64,000 nt of DNA from Deinococcus ficus (GCF_003444775.1 NZ_CP021083.1:248001-312000), one strand, 5' to 3'. Numbered from the stretch's first letter, positions 44,676 through 54,334 are shown. The notes: generated from the sequence alone by a model not told the origin. A program made the numbers and translations.

Positions 44676-45353
44676 CTAGCCGTGGCGTAGGACGTACCCG
44701 ACCCCCCGGATGGTGTGAATCAGGCGCGTCTCCCCGCCCGACTCCAGCTTCTGCCGCAACTGCTTCACGTACGTTTCCACCACGTTCGGGTCGCCGAGGT
44801 ACCCGATGCCCCACGCCCGGTCGAGCAGGACGGACTTGGACTGCACCCGTTCCGGGGCGTCCATGAACGCCTGCAGCAGCCTGAACTCCTGCGCGGTCAG
44901 CACGATCTCCCGCTCGCCCCGCCGGACCGCGTGCCCGGCCGGGTCCAGCGTCAGGTCCGCGAAGCGCAGCAGGGCCGGCACCTCCGTCTCACGGCGCCGC
45001 AGCTGAATGCGCACCCGGGCCAACAGCACGTCGAAACTGAACGGCTTGGTCACGTAGTCGTCCGCACCGCCCTCCAGACCTGCGACCTGGTCCTCCGGGT
45101 GGTCGCGGGCGGTGAGCAGGATCACCGGCACCGCGTCCCCGGCCTGCCGCACCCGGCGCAGCACCTCGATGCCGTCCACGCCCGGCAGCATCACGTCAAG
45201 GATCACCAGGTCCGGCGTCCGGTCCCGCAGCGCCCGCACGCCCGCCTCGCCGTCCCCGGCCGTCTCCACGAGGTACCCCTCGTACTGCAGGCCGCGTTCC
45301 AGCACCCGGCGAATCCCGGGATCGTCGTCAATCACCAGAATCCGCGTGCTCAT
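44676..45353 (-). CDS. OmpR/PhoB-family response regulator
   Basis: 225 residues from ATG 45353. The receiver domain (ILVIDDDPGIRRVLERGL, phospho-Asp in LVILDVMLPGVDG, Thr in LLTARDH, Lys in YVTKPFS) is joined to a Trans_reg_C winged helix (VLTAQEFRLLQAFM, VVETYVKQLRQKLE). Phosphorylated by the kinase encoded directly downstream. TAGAAT (45360-45365) ends 6 bases before the start. Confidence 0.94.
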   Translation of the reverse strand: MSTRILVIDDDPGIRRVLERGLQYEGYLVETAGDGEAGVRALRDRTPDLVILDVMLPGVDGIEVLRRVRQAGDAVPVILLTARDHPEDQVAGLEGGADDYVTKPFSFDVLLARVRIQLRRRETEVPALLRFADLTLDPAGHAVRRGEREIVLTAQEFRLLQAFMDAPERVQSKSVLLDRAWGIGYLGDPNVVETYVKQLRQKLESGGETRLIHTIRGVGYVLRHG

Positions 45354-45359
45354 CCCCCC

Positions 45360-45365
45360 ATTCTA
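45360..45365 (-). promoter_or_regulatory. -10 box (TAGAAT) of the two-component operon
   Basis: TAGAAT on the minus strand, 6 bases from ATG 45353; the spacer is a G run that could also serve as a weak ribosome binding site. Confidence 0.5.
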
Positions 45366-45452
45366 GTCGGTGCCTTCCGGGGGCCTGCGCGCCTCAGCCG
45401 GGCCACAGCTTCCCTCCCGCTCCCCCCCAGGACCGGTCGGTACGCTCGGCGC

Positions 45453-45875
45453 ATGCTGTACCGTCCCTCCCTTCCGGAGCGCTTCCAGTTCGGCAGCGCG
45501 GTCGTGCAGCGCGTCCTGGCCCACGTGGGCGCCCAGACGCTCGAGGTTCTGGTGCAGGAGGCCCGCGGGGCGAGCCTGCTGCGCCGCCTGCCGCCCACCC
45601 GCACCGCGCAGGGCAGCGCCCTGTCGCTGCGGGCCCGCTCGGGCGCCCCGGTGGCGGCCGTGCAGGACGTGCAGGTGGATGAACCCAGCGGACACATCCG
45701 CGCGTACGTGCTCCGCGCGACGGACGGCACACCCGTAACGGTCCCCGCCGAGGACACCTACTGGTGGCGGGGGGAGCTGTACGGCACCAGCCGCGCCCTG
45801 CGGGCCGTGCGCCGCTCCGGCAAACCCCGCCGTGCCGCTGCCCAGCGCAGCCCTCTGGGCGCCCTGGCCCTCTAG
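45453..45875 (+). CDS. Uncharacterised small basic protein (140 residues)
   Basis: ATG 45453 with TACGCT (45441-45446) 6 bases upstream; a longer open frame upstream is antisense to the regulator gene. No recognised domain. Residues about 20-55 are helical, about 55-110 beta-rich (ALSLRARSGAPVAAVQDVQV, YWWRGELYGT), and the C-terminus is Arg/Lys-rich, suggesting nucleic-acid contact (speculative). Codon bias supports coding. Confidence 0.7.
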   Translation: MLYRPSLPERFQFGSAVVQRVLAHVGAQTLEVLVQEARGASLLRRLPPTRTAQGSALSLRARSGAPVAAVQDVQVDEPSGHIRAYVLRATDGTPVTVPAEDTYWWRGELYGTSRALRAVRRSGKPRRAAAQRSPLGALAL

Positions 45876-46176
45876 GGCCTTCAGCGGAGCCTCAGGTTTC
45901 CTCCGGGTGGGCGTCAGGGACGCCATTTAAGCTTCACGTGTCGTGACCTTCAGGCGCCCTGCCTGTCCCGGCCGGAGCTTCCCGGCCTGCGACGCCGTAC
46001 CCCAGACCGCTGAACGTGACGGACGATCCCGGGTTTCCAGCCTGTCCGTCACGTTCCCTTTTGACCCGTACGGCAGCCGGTCAGGACGGTGCTCTTGGTT
46101 CCGCAGGAAACCCCTGCCGTGTTGCCCTGGGTTCCTGGCGCGTTGTTGCTTCACTGCGGGTCTTCAAGGCTCTCCT
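45876..46176. other. 301-bp gene-free interval with inverted repeats
   Basis: No convincing gene. It contains GGCCGG-AGCTTC-CCGGCC near 45970-45987, a TCACG/CGTGA pair near 45934-45946, and the long hairpin at 46012-46056. A 75-codon minus-strand frame here lacks any start signal. An unrecognised small RNA is possible. Confidence 0.5.
46012..46062 (+). terminator. Long-loop hairpin followed by TTTT
   Basis: A 13-bp perfect inverted repeat GAACGTGACGGAC (46012-46024 with 46044-46056) encloses 19 bases and is followed by CCTTTT. It could end the 45453 transcript or be part of a small RNA. Confidence 0.5.
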
Positions 46177-47712
46177 TTACCGGTCGTGCCGGCGCTTGTC
46201 TTCGTACATGCGTTCGTCGGCCAGGCGCAGCAGCACCGCCCCCAGCGGGTCATCGGGCGTCAGGGTCGCCACGCCCACATCCAGCAGGACCTGTTCTCCG
46301 GGCTGGCCCTCGGCTGCGGCCTGCTGCACGCTGCGCCGCACCAGCCGGCCCTCGGCCTCCGTCGCGCCAGGCAGCAGCACGGCGAACTCGTCGCCGCCCC
46401 ACCGGAAGGCCAGGTAGCGGTCCGGGGCGGGGTGGGAGGGTCGGTCGCCGGCCCCCCGACGGTGCCCGGGCACCCAGGTTCGGTTCCCGCTCGCGAGCGG
46501 CTGGCTGAGCACGTTACCCAGGTGCCGCAGCGCCTCGTCGCCGGCGGCGTGCCCGAACGTGTCGTTCAGACGCTTGAAGCGGTGCACGTCCATCAGCAGC
46601 AGCGTCAGCGGCGAGCCGTGCACCCGCGCGGCGTCCAGTTCCAGCCGCAGCGTCTCGTTGAACGCCCGGCGGTTGGGCAGCCCCGTGAGGTCGTCGGTGC
46701 GGGCTGCGGCGGTGATCTCCTCCCGCAGCCGGACCTCGTGCAGAATCAGTGACGCCTGCACCCCGAACGAGGCGGCGAGGTCCACGGAGTCGTCCGCGAA
46801 GGCGTCCGGGTCCGTCAGCGAGTCGATGTTCAGCAGGGCGGTGACCTGCCCCGCGTACAGGATCGGGACGGTGATGTTGGCCTGAATGGTGTCCAGGCTC
46901 GCCAGGTTCCCCTCGATCAGCCGATCCCCCTGCAGGTACCGCTGTCCCTGCTCGACCAGCGCGGAGCCGCGCGCGACCCGGGGCACGCCCCGGGACCACG
47001 ACTCCAGCCCCAGGCCGTACCAGCGGTCCCGGGAGTCCTCCAGGCGGAACGACACCTGGGTCAGTTCCTCCTCGTCGTGCGTCTGCGAGGCCACGTACCG
47101 GAAGCAGTCGCCGTCGAACACGGCCAGGGAGCCGGTCTCCGCGCCCGGAATGGTGGCGATGGCATGCCGCAGCAGCTCCTGGTAGGCCAGCGTGTGCGCG
47201 CCGCCCAGCAGGTCGCGGTGCAGGGCCTGCAGCGTGTGCAGGTGCCGGTCGGCCTGCAGCCGTTCCAGTTCCGAGCCGACGGCCAGAGCCAGCAGCCGCA
47301 GCGTGGCCTGCTCCGCCGCCGTCCAGGCGCGGCCCGGCGCCCAGATCCACAGGGCGTACCGGGCGCGGTACCGGCCATGCAGAGGCAGCAGCAGGCCGCC
47401 CGGCCGCAGGGCCGCGGTACCGGTTCGCAGCGCGGCGAGATCGTTCAGGGCGAGCGGGACGTCCTGCGGCGTTCCGGCGTCCCAGGCCCGCAGGCGGCGC
47501 AGGCCCCCGGCGCGCACCTGCAGCCCGGCCACGCCCGCCACGCCGAACGTGCCGTGCACCCACCGGGCGGCGCCTGCCAGGTCCGCCGGACCGGTCGAGG
47601 TGCCCACCAGCTCCGTGAGCACCTCGGCCAGGGACGCGGTCAGCCGTTCAGCGCTGACCCCGCCGGGCGCGGCGGCGGACGGGTCAGGCAGAGGGGAGGG
47701 AAAGTCGGTCAT
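46177..47712 (-). CDS. GAF-GGDEF diguanylate cyclase
   Basis: 511 residues from ATG 47712. Two GAF-like sensor regions (about 20-165 and 185-330) precede a GGDEF domain (about 340-505) with RTDDLTGLPNRRAF, LLMDVHRFKRLNDTFGHAAGDEALR and an intact RWGGDEFAVLLP. It should make c-di-GMP from GTP. A 25-residue Arg/Pro/Gly insert lies before the GGDEF loop. No RxxD inhibitory site is obvious. It contrasts with the degenerate GGDEF protein at 30412. Confidence 0.9.
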   Translation of the reverse strand: MTDFPSPLPDPSAAAPGGVSAERLTASLAEVLTELVGTSTGPADLAGAARWVHGTFGVAGVAGLQVRAGGLRRLRAWDAGTPQDVPLALNDLAALRTGTAALRPGGLLLPLHGRYRARYALWIWAPGRAWTAAEQATLRLLALAVGSELERLQADRHLHTLQALHRDLLGGAHTLAYQELLRHAIATIPGAETGSLAVFDGDCFRYVASQTHDEEELTQVSFRLEDSRDRWYGLGLESWSRGVPRVARGSALVEQGQRYLQGDRLIEGNLASLDTIQANITVPILYAGQVTALLNIDSLTDPDAFADDSVDLAASFGVQASLILHEVRLREEITAAARTDDLTGLPNRRAFNETLRLELDAARVHGSPLTLLLMDVHRFKRLNDTFGHAAGDEALRHLGNVLSQPLASGNRTWVPGHRRGAGDRPSHPAPDRYLAFRWGGDEFAVLLPGATEAEGRLVRRSVQQAAAEGQPGEQVLLDVGVATLTPDDPLGAVLLRLADERMYEDKRRHDR

Positions 47713-47827
47713 GAGGGGAGGGCCGGGACGTCCGGGATGCCGTGATGCTAGCCTGCCTGACCCGCGCCTGTCCCCTCACGTTCCCCGGCCCACCCGACAG
47801 ATGAAGGCCCGCCGGGTCGGGCCCCGG

Positions 47828-48886
47828 TCAGGCGAGTTCGACGACGCTGGCGTCGCTGATGGTGAGCTTGTGCGAGTTCGGCAGCTGCTGCCGGCCCCGG
47901 ACCTGGGCCCGCACGCCGATCAGGCAGTCCTGCAGCCGGCGGTCCACGTTCTCGATGATGGCGCCGGCGTCCACGGCGCTGTGTTCGATCTCGGCGTGGC
48001 GGATCACGCTGTCCCGGCCGATGCTGGTGAATGGCCCGATGTAGGCGTCCTCCACCACCACGTTCTCTCCCAGCATGACCGGGCCGAGCAGCGTGCTGCG
48101 GATCACGCGGGCGCTGGCCGGCACCACCACTCGGCCCGCGATGCGGCTGTCCTCCACCTCGCCTTCCACGCAGGGCTCCACGCGTTCCAGCAGCAGGCGG
48201 TTGGCGTCCAGCAGGTCTTCCGGCCGGCCGGTGTCCTTCCACCAGCCCTCCACGCTCACGCCCAGCACCTCCTGCCCGGCGTCGATCAGCCGCTGGATGC
48301 CGTCGGTGATCTCGTACTCGCCCCGCGCGGAGGGCGGCATGCCGTCCAGGGCGCCGAACAGCGCCGGGGTGAAGCAGTACAGGCCGGCGACCGCCATGTT
48401 GCTGGGCGGGTTCTTGGGTTTCTCCACGAGGCGGGTGATGCGCGTTCCGTCCAGTTCCGCCACGCCGAACGCGGTGGGGTTCTGCACCTCCACCAGGGCC
48501 AGCAGCGCCGCCGGGCGCTGCGCGCGGAACGCCTCCACGAACGGCCGGGCGCCCTGCTCGAACAGGTTGTCACCCAGGTACACGCAGAAGTCGTCCTGCC
48601 CCACCCACTCGCGGGCCGTCAGCACGGCGTGCCCCAGGCCAAGCTGCTCATGCTGATTGATCAGCGTAATCTCGGCGCCCTCGATGCCCTCGATGGCGTG
48701 CTGAATCTCGTCGCGGGTGATGTCGGAGACGACCACACCGATCTGCCGGATGTCCGCCGCCAGCAGCGTCTGAACGGCGTGCCGGATGATGGGCTGCCCC
48801 GCCACCTGCAGCACCGGCTTGGGCCGGGTGAAGGTCAGGGGACGCAGGCGGGTGCCCAGGCCGGCCGCCGGAATGATGGCTTTCAT
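47828..48886 (-). CDS. Glucose-1-phosphate thymidylyltransferase-like sugar nucleotidyltransferase, long form
   Basis: 352 residues from ATG 48886, placed 7 bases after TAGGAT (48894-48899); ATG 48895 would overlap that box. The N-terminal NTP_transferase domain carries [44 protein letters not shown] and [15 protein letters not shown]. The C-terminal 100 residues are left-handed beta-helix repeats. This architecture is the long RmlA type (StrD/archaeal-like), making dTDP- or UDP-glucose for surface glycans. C-terminal acyl- or acetyltransferase activity is not evident. Confidence 0.92.
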   Translation of the reverse strand: MKAIIPAAGLGTRLRPLTFTRPKPVLQVAGQPIIRHAVQTLLAADIRQIGVVVSDITRDEIQHAIEGIEGAEITLINQHEQLGLGHAVLTAREWVGQDDFCVYLGDNLFEQGARPFVEAFRAQRPAALLALVEVQNPTAFGVAELDGTRITRLVEKPKNPPSNMAVAGLYCFTPALFGALDGMPPSARGEYEITDGIQRLIDAGQEVLGVSVEGWWKDTGRPEDLLDANRLLLERVEPCVEGEVEDSRIAGRVVVPASARVIRSTLLGPVMLGENVVVEDAYIGPFTSIGRDSVIRHAEIEHSAVDAGAIIENVDRRLQDCLIGVRAQVRGRQQLPNSHKLTISDASVVELA

Positions 48887-48980
48887 ACCCTGCATCCTAG
48901 AGCGGCAGCCCAGCCCATGGGCACGCAGGTGGCCGCCCCCGGTCACGGAAACCTTCCATGTCTGCCGAATCCGGCGTGTG

Positions 48981-48986
48981 TAGCAT
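48981..48986 (+). promoter_or_regulatory. -10 box (TAGCAT) of the DUF6915 gene
   Basis: TAGCAT ends 6 bases before ATG 48993; leaderless arrangement. Confidence 0.5.
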
Positions 48987-48992
48987 GGCCGC

Positions 48993-49406
48993 ATGGCGCA
49001 TCCCTGGCATCACGCCGTCTCCAGCGCCCGCCGGTTTGGCGGCGCCCCCGAGGACTACCTGGGCATCCACCAGTGGTTCGACCAGACCAAGGCGCACCTG
49101 CCGGACGCCCGGCACCGTGCCCTGCTGCACTCCAGTTTCGGAATCTTCCTGTGCGAGCAGGTGCACGGCCCCACCCTGGTAAACTCCATGGGGCGGCACG
49201 TGCCGGTGCGCGTGATCGGTGAGCAGCACGTGCAGGAGGACATGGGCGGCACCATCCCCACCGTGCAGGACTGGTTGGGGGAACTGCCGCTGCGCCCCTG
49301 GATGGCCGTGGGCGCGCGCGGGCTGCGCACCCGCCTGGAGGGGGAAGCGGTACCGCGCCGCGCCACCCGGCCCAAGGGGGCGGTTCTGGGGGCGGACGAT
49401 GAATGA
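48993..49406 (+). CDS. DUF6915 family protein
   Basis: 137 residues. The family pattern is clear: [52 protein letters not shown] (given in part), and [22 protein letters not shown]. The many conserved His could bind metal. Function unknown; members are scattered in phage and bacterial genomes. It overlaps the next gene by 8 bp. Confidence 0.85.
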   Translation: MAHPWHHAVSSARRFGGAPEDYLGIHQWFDQTKAHLPDARHRALLHSSFGIFLCEQVHGPTLVNSMGRHVPVRVIGEQHVQEDMGGTIPTVQDWLGELPLRPWMAVGARGLRTRLEGEAVPRRATRPKGAVLGADDE

Positions 49407-50172
49407 CATCGACCGTGCGCTGCTTGAGGTCCAGGCGCGGCATGCCGGCGCCCTGCGCGCCGCGGCACGCACCCTCCAGGCGCAGGGCGTGCGGCGCCTG
49501 CACTATGGCGTGGACTACGTCAACGACGACGGCGAACCCGCCGATTACGCGGTGTACGAGTACGAGGACGGCCGCGTGGTGGAACTGGAGCACTGGCCGG
49601 AGGAACTAAGCGAGGACGTCTTCCTGTGGGCCGTGCGGTACTGCCAGCCCTACACCTTCGAGGTGGCCACGGCGTCCCTGACGCTGGACCGGCAGGGCGG
49701 GCAGGTCGCCACCGAGGAGAACGTCCTGCGCAACTACCACACCGACGCCCGGCGACAGCTCTTGGAGGAGGAGGCCGGCGACGGGGGCGGCTTCAGCCTA
49801 CTCGACGAGTTCAGCGTGAGCTATTCGACGGAACTGCGGGAACTCGGAAGCGCCCTCTCTGTCCAGGGCATCCGGAAAGTGCATTTCGGCGTGGACTGCC
49901 TAGGCCCCGCCCACCAGCCCCGGTATCCCATTGCCGGGTGGTGCGTCGTCCAGCGGGACGAAGGCGAGACGGCTGGGGCCCTGCTGCCGGAATTGCAGGC
50001 CGCCGCGGACCTGTGGGATGAGCTGCCGGACTACGGGGCCTTCACCCTTGACACGGGCAGCGGCTGGGTGACCCCCAGCGATGAGGGCGGTACGGTCACG
50101 CTCGGCCCGGAGGAGATCCGGGCGTATCACAGCGAGGCCCAGCGTCAGGCACTGCTGGGCCGGCCCACCTGA
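49399..50172 (+). CDS. Uncharacterised acidic protein with an internal duplication (257 residues)
   Basis: ATG 49399 lies inside the end of the DUF6915 gene, implying coupling. No known domain. Two halves look related: LGVRRLHYGVDYVNDDG-type sequence near residue 30 and GIRKVHFGVDCLGPAHQ near residue 155, and NYHTDARRQLL near 115 with AYHSEAQRQALL near 245. So an ancestral unit of about 125 residues seems duplicated. Acidic and soluble. A T-tailed hairpin follows. Confidence 0.75.
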   Translation: MNDIDRALLEVQARHAGALRAAARTLQAQGVRRLHYGVDYVNDDGEPADYAVYEYEDGRVVELEHWPEELSEDVFLWAVRYCQPYTFEVATASLTLDRQGGQVATEENVLRNYHTDARRQLLEEEAGDGGGFSLLDEFSVSYSTELRELGSALSVQGIRKVHFGVDCLGPAHQPRYPIAGWCVVQRDEGETAGALLPELQAAADLWDELPDYGAFTLDTGSGWVTPSDEGGTVTLGPEEIRAYHSEAQRQALLGRPT

Positions 50173-50195
50173 ACCGCCCTGCACGGCCAAAGGAA

Positions 50196-50216
50196 AAAGC
50201 CGCACGGAGCGGCTTT
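50196..50216 (+). terminator. Intrinsic terminator
   Basis: An 8-bp stem AAAGCCGC (50196-50203) with GCGGCTTT (50209-50216), 5-nt loop, T-tail partly in the stem, 23 bases after the stop of the 257-residue gene. Confidence 0.75.
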
Positions 50217-50450
50217 GATGACAACAAGAATACTGCGGTATGCACGGGCCGCCCAGGATATGCACCACAATCATGGAGCGGGTCTGCGAATGCCGTCCAT
50301 CACACGTTCAAGGGGATTCGGCGATGTGATATTCGGGCGGCTCGCATGGATTCCCGAAGGACCGAGGCAACTCTTCTGCCGCCCAGGTTCCTTCACCTGG
50401 GGCGTGCTGTAACGGTGGTGTGACGTGGCCTGCCTACACTCCGGGGGAAC
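50217..50450. other. Gene-free upstream region of the liv operon
   Basis: It holds a TACACT -10 candidate (50435-50440, 10 bases before ATG 50451, with GGGGGA between), a CCCAGGT/ACCTGGG hairpin (50382-50388 with 50395-50401) and an ATACTGCGGTAT element near 50232. No ORF with coding character. Confidence 0.5.
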
Positions 50451-51623
50451 ATGAAAAGAATGCTTCTGACGGGCGTCCTGGTGACGCTTTCCATGTCCAG
50501 CGTGGGCTCGGCCGTGAAGGTCGGCGCTCTCCTTCCCCTGAGCGGCGCCGGCAGTGTCAGCGGCCAGGCCGCCCGCAACGGGTACCTTCTCGCCCTGGAC
50601 GAGATCAACAAGGCCGGCGGCGTGCTCGGCCGGCCCCTGGAACTGGAGTTCGCGGATGACGGCAGCGCCCCCGCGAAGGCCGTGCCCGAGTTCGTGAAGC
50701 TCGTGACCGTGGAGAAGGTGGACTTCATGGTGGGCGGCGTGAGCAGCGCCACCTCCATCGCCATTTCCGGCCCGGCCAAGCAGTACAACACCTTCATGGC
50801 CTGGATCGGCGCGGCCGCCGTGCCTGTCGAGGACGCCTTCGCCGACCACAAGTACTTCTTCCACTACCACCCGTGGTCGTACTACAACTTCGAGGCCATC
50901 CTCGACTACTTCAAGCACCTGCGCGGCACGAAAAAAGCCCGCAACATCGCCATCGCGTACGAGGACGGTCCATTCGGGTCGGCCGGGATCAACGACACCG
51001 TCGCCGCATTCAAGAAGGCCGGCTTCAACGTGGTCATGACCGAGAAGTTCAAGACCGGCAGCGGGAACTTCGGGCCGCTGGTCAGCAAGGCCAAGGCCGC
51101 CAAGCCCGACATCCTGTACTGGGTCGGGTACGACACCGACGCCCTGCCGCTGGCCACCGAGATCAAACAGCAGAACCTGCAGGTCGGCCTGATCTACGGC
51201 ACGCCGCCCAGCTGGCCGGTCGGGTTCGAGAAGAACCGCCTGGCGGAGAACGTCGGCGGCCTGAGCCTGTGGCTGCCCAGCACGCCGAACACCGAGAGCC
51301 GCGCGTTCGTGGCCGCGTACAAGAAGAAGTTCGGGAACATCACCGAGGAGTACTTCGCGCCGCTCGCGTACGTGAACCTCAAGACGCTGGCCGCCGCCAT
51401 CAACAAGGCCGGCAGCACCGACAAGGACAAGGTCGCCGCGGAACTCGCCAAGACCAACGTCCGCACGCCCTTCGGGCCGCTGACCTTCACCAAGAGCCTC
51501 AAGACGCAGTACCAGGGCTTCAAGGCCGGCAGCTGGCTGAGCTTCCAGTACACCGACAGCGACGACCGCGTGCCGGTCTTCCCGCTGAAGGCCGCGAAGA
51601 AAACCACTTCCTGGAGCAAGTAA
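50451..51623 (+). CDS. livK: Branched-chain amino acid ABC transporter substrate-binding protein
   Basis: 390 residues from ATG 50451 with a signal peptide (about residues 1-21). Peripla_BP_6 motifs: VGALLPLSGAGSVSGQAARNG, DDGSAPAKAVPEFVKLV, the VGGVSSATSIAISGPAKQYN-like ligand-binding Ser/Ala stretch, and NIAIAYEDGPFGSAG. First gene of a complete livKHMGF set. Lys-rich compared with the window average. Could bind Leu/Ile/Val or amides and urea; the exact ligand is not deducible. Confidence 0.93.
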   Translation: MKRMLLTGVLVTLSMSSVGSAVKVGALLPLSGAGSVSGQAARNGYLLALDEINKAGGVLGRPLELEFADDGSAPAKAVPEFVKLVTVEKVDFMVGGVSSATSIAISGPAKQYNTFMAWIGAAAVPVEDAFADHKYFFHYHPWSYYNFEAILDYFKHLRGTKKARNIAIAYEDGPFGSAGINDTVAAFKKAGFNVVMTEKFKTGSGNFGPLVSKAKAAKPDILYWVGYDTDALPLATEIKQQNLQVGLIYGTPPSWPVGFEKNRLAENVGGLSLWLPSTPNTESRAFVAAYKKKFGNITEEYFAPLAYVNLKTLAAAINKAGSTDKDKVAAELAKTNVRTPFGPLTFTKSLKTQYQGFKAGSWLSFQYTDSDDRVPVFPLKAAKKTTSWSK

Positions 51624-51636
51624 GCCTCCACGCAGC

Positions 51637-51664
51637 GGGGCCGCCGGCAGGTGACGGCGGCCCC
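51637..51664 (+). terminator. Intercistronic stem-loop between livK and livH
   Basis: GGGGCCGCC (51637-51645) pairs with GGCGGCCCC (51656-51664) around a 10-nt loop, 13 bases after the livK stop. Like the 8327-8375 element, it probably sets a binding-protein to permease excess. Confidence 0.6.
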
Positions 51665-51709
51665 CTTCGCCTCGCCGCGGCGGGGACAAGACGGGAAGAG
51701 AGAGGTGAG

Positions 51710-52570
51710 ATGGAACTTTTCATTCAGACGCTGGTGAACGGCCTGCTGCAAAGCGGGATCTACGCCCTGGTCGCCTCCGGGCTGGCCCTGGCGGTCGGCG
51801 TGGTCGGGATCGTGAACTTCGCGCACGGCGAGTACCTGATGATCGGGGCGTTCCTGGCCTGGGCGGCCAGCGCCATGCTGGGCGTGGACCCACTGCTGGC
51901 GCTGCCGGTCGTGGCGCTGGCCGTGTTCGGCGTGGGGGCCCTGACGTACCGCACGACCATCCGGCACGTGCTGCTCGCGCCGGAACTCAACCAGATGCTG
52001 CTGACTTTCGGGGTGAGCATCCTGCTGCAGAACCTGGCGCTGATGTGGATGGGCGGCAACACCCGCTCCGTGACCACGCCGTACCAGGCGAGCAGCCTGA
52101 GCCTCGGGGAGATCAGCATCGGCGGGCCGAAGGCCATCGCGTTCGCGTTCGCCGCCGGGATTCTCGCGGCTCTGTACGCGGTGCTGTACCGCACCACCCT
52201 GGGCCGTCAGATGCGGGCCGTGGCGCAGAACCGCCGGGGCGCGCAGCTGATCGGCATCAACGTGGACCGCGTGTACCTGATCGCGTTCGGCGTGTCGTGC
52301 GGGCTGGCGGCGGTCGCCGGGACGCTCGCGGCGGTGCTCCTGTTCGCCTCCCCGACGGTCGGCCTGGTCTTCGCCCTCAAGGCCTTCGCGATCATCGTGA
52401 TGGCGGGCCTGGGGAACCTGACCGGGGTGCTGTGGGCGTCGGTGGTGCTGGGCGTCTCGGAAGCGCTGGTGCAGACCTACGTGCCATCGGGCGGCGGCTG
52501 GAGCGACGCGGTGTTCTTCCTGATGATCTTCCTGACGCTGGTGTGGCGCAGCTTCCGGGGGGCGCGGTGA
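51710..52570 (+). CDS. livH: Branched-chain amino acid ABC transporter permease LivH
   Basis: 286 residues from ATG 51710, with AGAGGTG upstream. About eight helices; family motifs VNFAHGEYLMIGAF near residue 37, GRQMRAVAQNRRGAQLIGIN (EAA-like loop), and FALKAFAIIVMAGLGNLTG. The stop TGA shares its last base with the livM ATG. Confidence 0.95.
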   Translation: MELFIQTLVNGLLQSGIYALVASGLALAVGVVGIVNFAHGEYLMIGAFLAWAASAMLGVDPLLALPVVALAVFGVGALTYRTTIRHVLLAPELNQMLLTFGVSILLQNLALMWMGGNTRSVTTPYQASSLSLGEISIGGPKAIAFAFAAGILAALYAVLYRTTLGRQMRAVAQNRRGAQLIGINVDRVYLIAFGVSCGLAAVAGTLAAVLLFASPTVGLVFALKAFAIIVMAGLGNLTGVLWASVVLGVSEALVQTYVPSGGGWSDAVFFLMIFLTLVWRSFRGAR

Positions 52571-53562
52571 TGAGCAAGGCCACCACCCTGCCCGCCGCGC
52601 CCGTGACCCGCTCGGCCCGCACGCCCGACTTCACGTTCGGCAAACTGCTGCCGCTGCTGATCTTCTTCGCCGTGGCGCTGATCTTCCCGTTCCTGCCGTT
52701 CGGCGATCGCCGTGAATTCCTGCTTCAGATCGGGTTCTTCACGCTGGTGGCCGGCACCATGGCCCTGTCGTGGGACATCCTGGCCCGCAGCGGGCAGGTG
52801 TCGCTGGCGCACGCGGCGTTCTACGGTCTGGGCGCGTACAGCTACGCCCTGCTGATGAAAGCGGGCCTGCCGTGGCTGGCCGCCATGCCGCTGGCCGCCC
52901 TGATCGCGGGACTCTTCAGCCTGCTGCTGGGCATGGTCACCATGCGCCTGAGCGGCATGTACTTCGCGATCGCCACGCTGGCGTTTACCGAGGTCGTGCG
53001 GACCGTGATCCAGAACCTGCCGGAGTCCGTGGCGGGCGGCGCGACCGGCATCCTGGTGCCCGCGCTGCTGGGCGGCAATTCCCGGCAGCAGTACTTCTTC
53101 GCGCTGCTGGTCCTGCTGCTGACCGTCGGGGTGAGCCTCGCGGTGCGCCTCACGCGGCTGCACCACGCCTTCGCCGCGATCCGCCAGGGCGAGGAGACCG
53201 CCCGGGTGCTGGGCGTGAGCGTGGTCCGGTACAAGCTGCTGGCCTTCTTCATCTCCAGCGTGCTCGCGGCCCTGGCGGGCGTGCTGTACGCCGGGAAGAC
53301 CTTCTTCCTGAACCCGCTGGAGACCTTCAGCCTCGCGAACTCCATCGCGCCGCTCACCACCAGCATCTTCGGGGGGCTGTACACCACCCTCGGGCCGGTG
53401 CTGGGCGCCACGGTCCTGCGCATCGCCGAGGAACTGCTGCACAACATCGTGAAAAACGGGTACCTGGTCGTGTACGGCCTGGTGCTGATCCTGAGCATCC
53501 TGTGGCTGCCGCGCGGCGTGATCGGCCTGCTGCGCCGCGGCCGGCACGGAGGAGACCTGTGA
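52570..53562 (+). CDS. livM: Branched-chain amino acid ABC transporter permease LivM
   Basis: 330 residues from ATG 52570. About nine helices; SGQVSLAHAAFYGLGAYSYA and MRLSGMYFAIATLAFTEVVR are LivM hallmarks, and RQGEETARVLGVSVVRYKLL is the ATPase-coupling loop. An N-terminal hydrophilic stretch of about 25 residues precedes the first helix. Overlaps livG by 4 bp (GTGA). Confidence 0.95.
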   Translation: MSKATTLPAAPVTRSARTPDFTFGKLLPLLIFFAVALIFPFLPFGDRREFLLQIGFFTLVAGTMALSWDILARSGQVSLAHAAFYGLGAYSYALLMKAGLPWLAAMPLAALIAGLFSLLLGMVTMRLSGMYFAIATLAFTEVVRTVIQNLPESVAGGATGILVPALLGGNSRQQYFFALLVLLLTVGVSLAVRLTRLHHAFAAIRQGEETARVLGVSVVRYKLLAFFISSVLAALAGVLYAGKTFFLNPLETFSLANSIAPLTTSIFGGLYTTLGPVLGATVLRIAEELLHNIVKNGYLVVYGLVLILSILWLPRGVIGLLRRGRHGGDL

Positions 53563-54334
53563 CCGCCGCCGCGCCCATTCCAGCCGTGCCCGCCCCGAAC
53601 GGGCCGGTCGTGCTGCGCGCCGACGGCCTCAGCAAGCGCTTCGGGGGGCTGCTGGCCGTGCAGAACGTGTCGTTCACGCAGTTCGCCGGGGAGATCCTGG
53701 CGGTGATCGGCCCGAACGGCGCCGGGAAGACCACGCTGCTGAACCTGCTGTCCGGCGTGTACCAGCCCACGTCCGGGCGACTGCACCTGCTCGGGCAGGA
53801 CGTCACCAGCTCACCCATCGAGCACCGCTGCCACCTGGGCCTGGGCCGCGCCTTCCAGATCGTGCGGCCCTTCCCGGAGATGACCGTACACGAGAACGTC
53901 ACAGTCGGTGCACTGTTCGGCACGCCCGGAACGACCCTGCCCGCCGCGCGTGAACTCGCCTACGACCTGCTGGACCGCACCGGGCTGGCCGCGCACGCCG
54001 ACAAGGCCGCGCACGAACTCACGCTGCTGCAGGACAAGCGGCTGGAGGTCGCCCGCGCGCTCGCCACCCGCCCTCAGGTGCTGCTGCTCGACGAGGTGAT
54101 GGCCGGCCTGCGGCCCGCCGAGGCGCAGGAGGCCGTCGCCCTGGTGCGTTCCGTGCGGGACAGCGGCGTGAGCGTGCTGTTCATCGAGCACATCATGCCC
54201 GTCGTGCGGGACCTCGCCGACCGGGTGGTCGTGATGGACCAGGGCCAGGTGATCGCCGAGGGCACCTACCGCGAGGTCACCAGCAACCCCCAGGTGGTCA
54301 GCGCGTACCTGGGGACCGAAGCGGAGCTTCACGC

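Noticed and set aside
45927..46154. 75-codon minus-strand ORF in the 45876-46176 gap
   Set aside because: No ribosome binding site, no -10 box at leaderless distance, and overlaps the strong hairpin.
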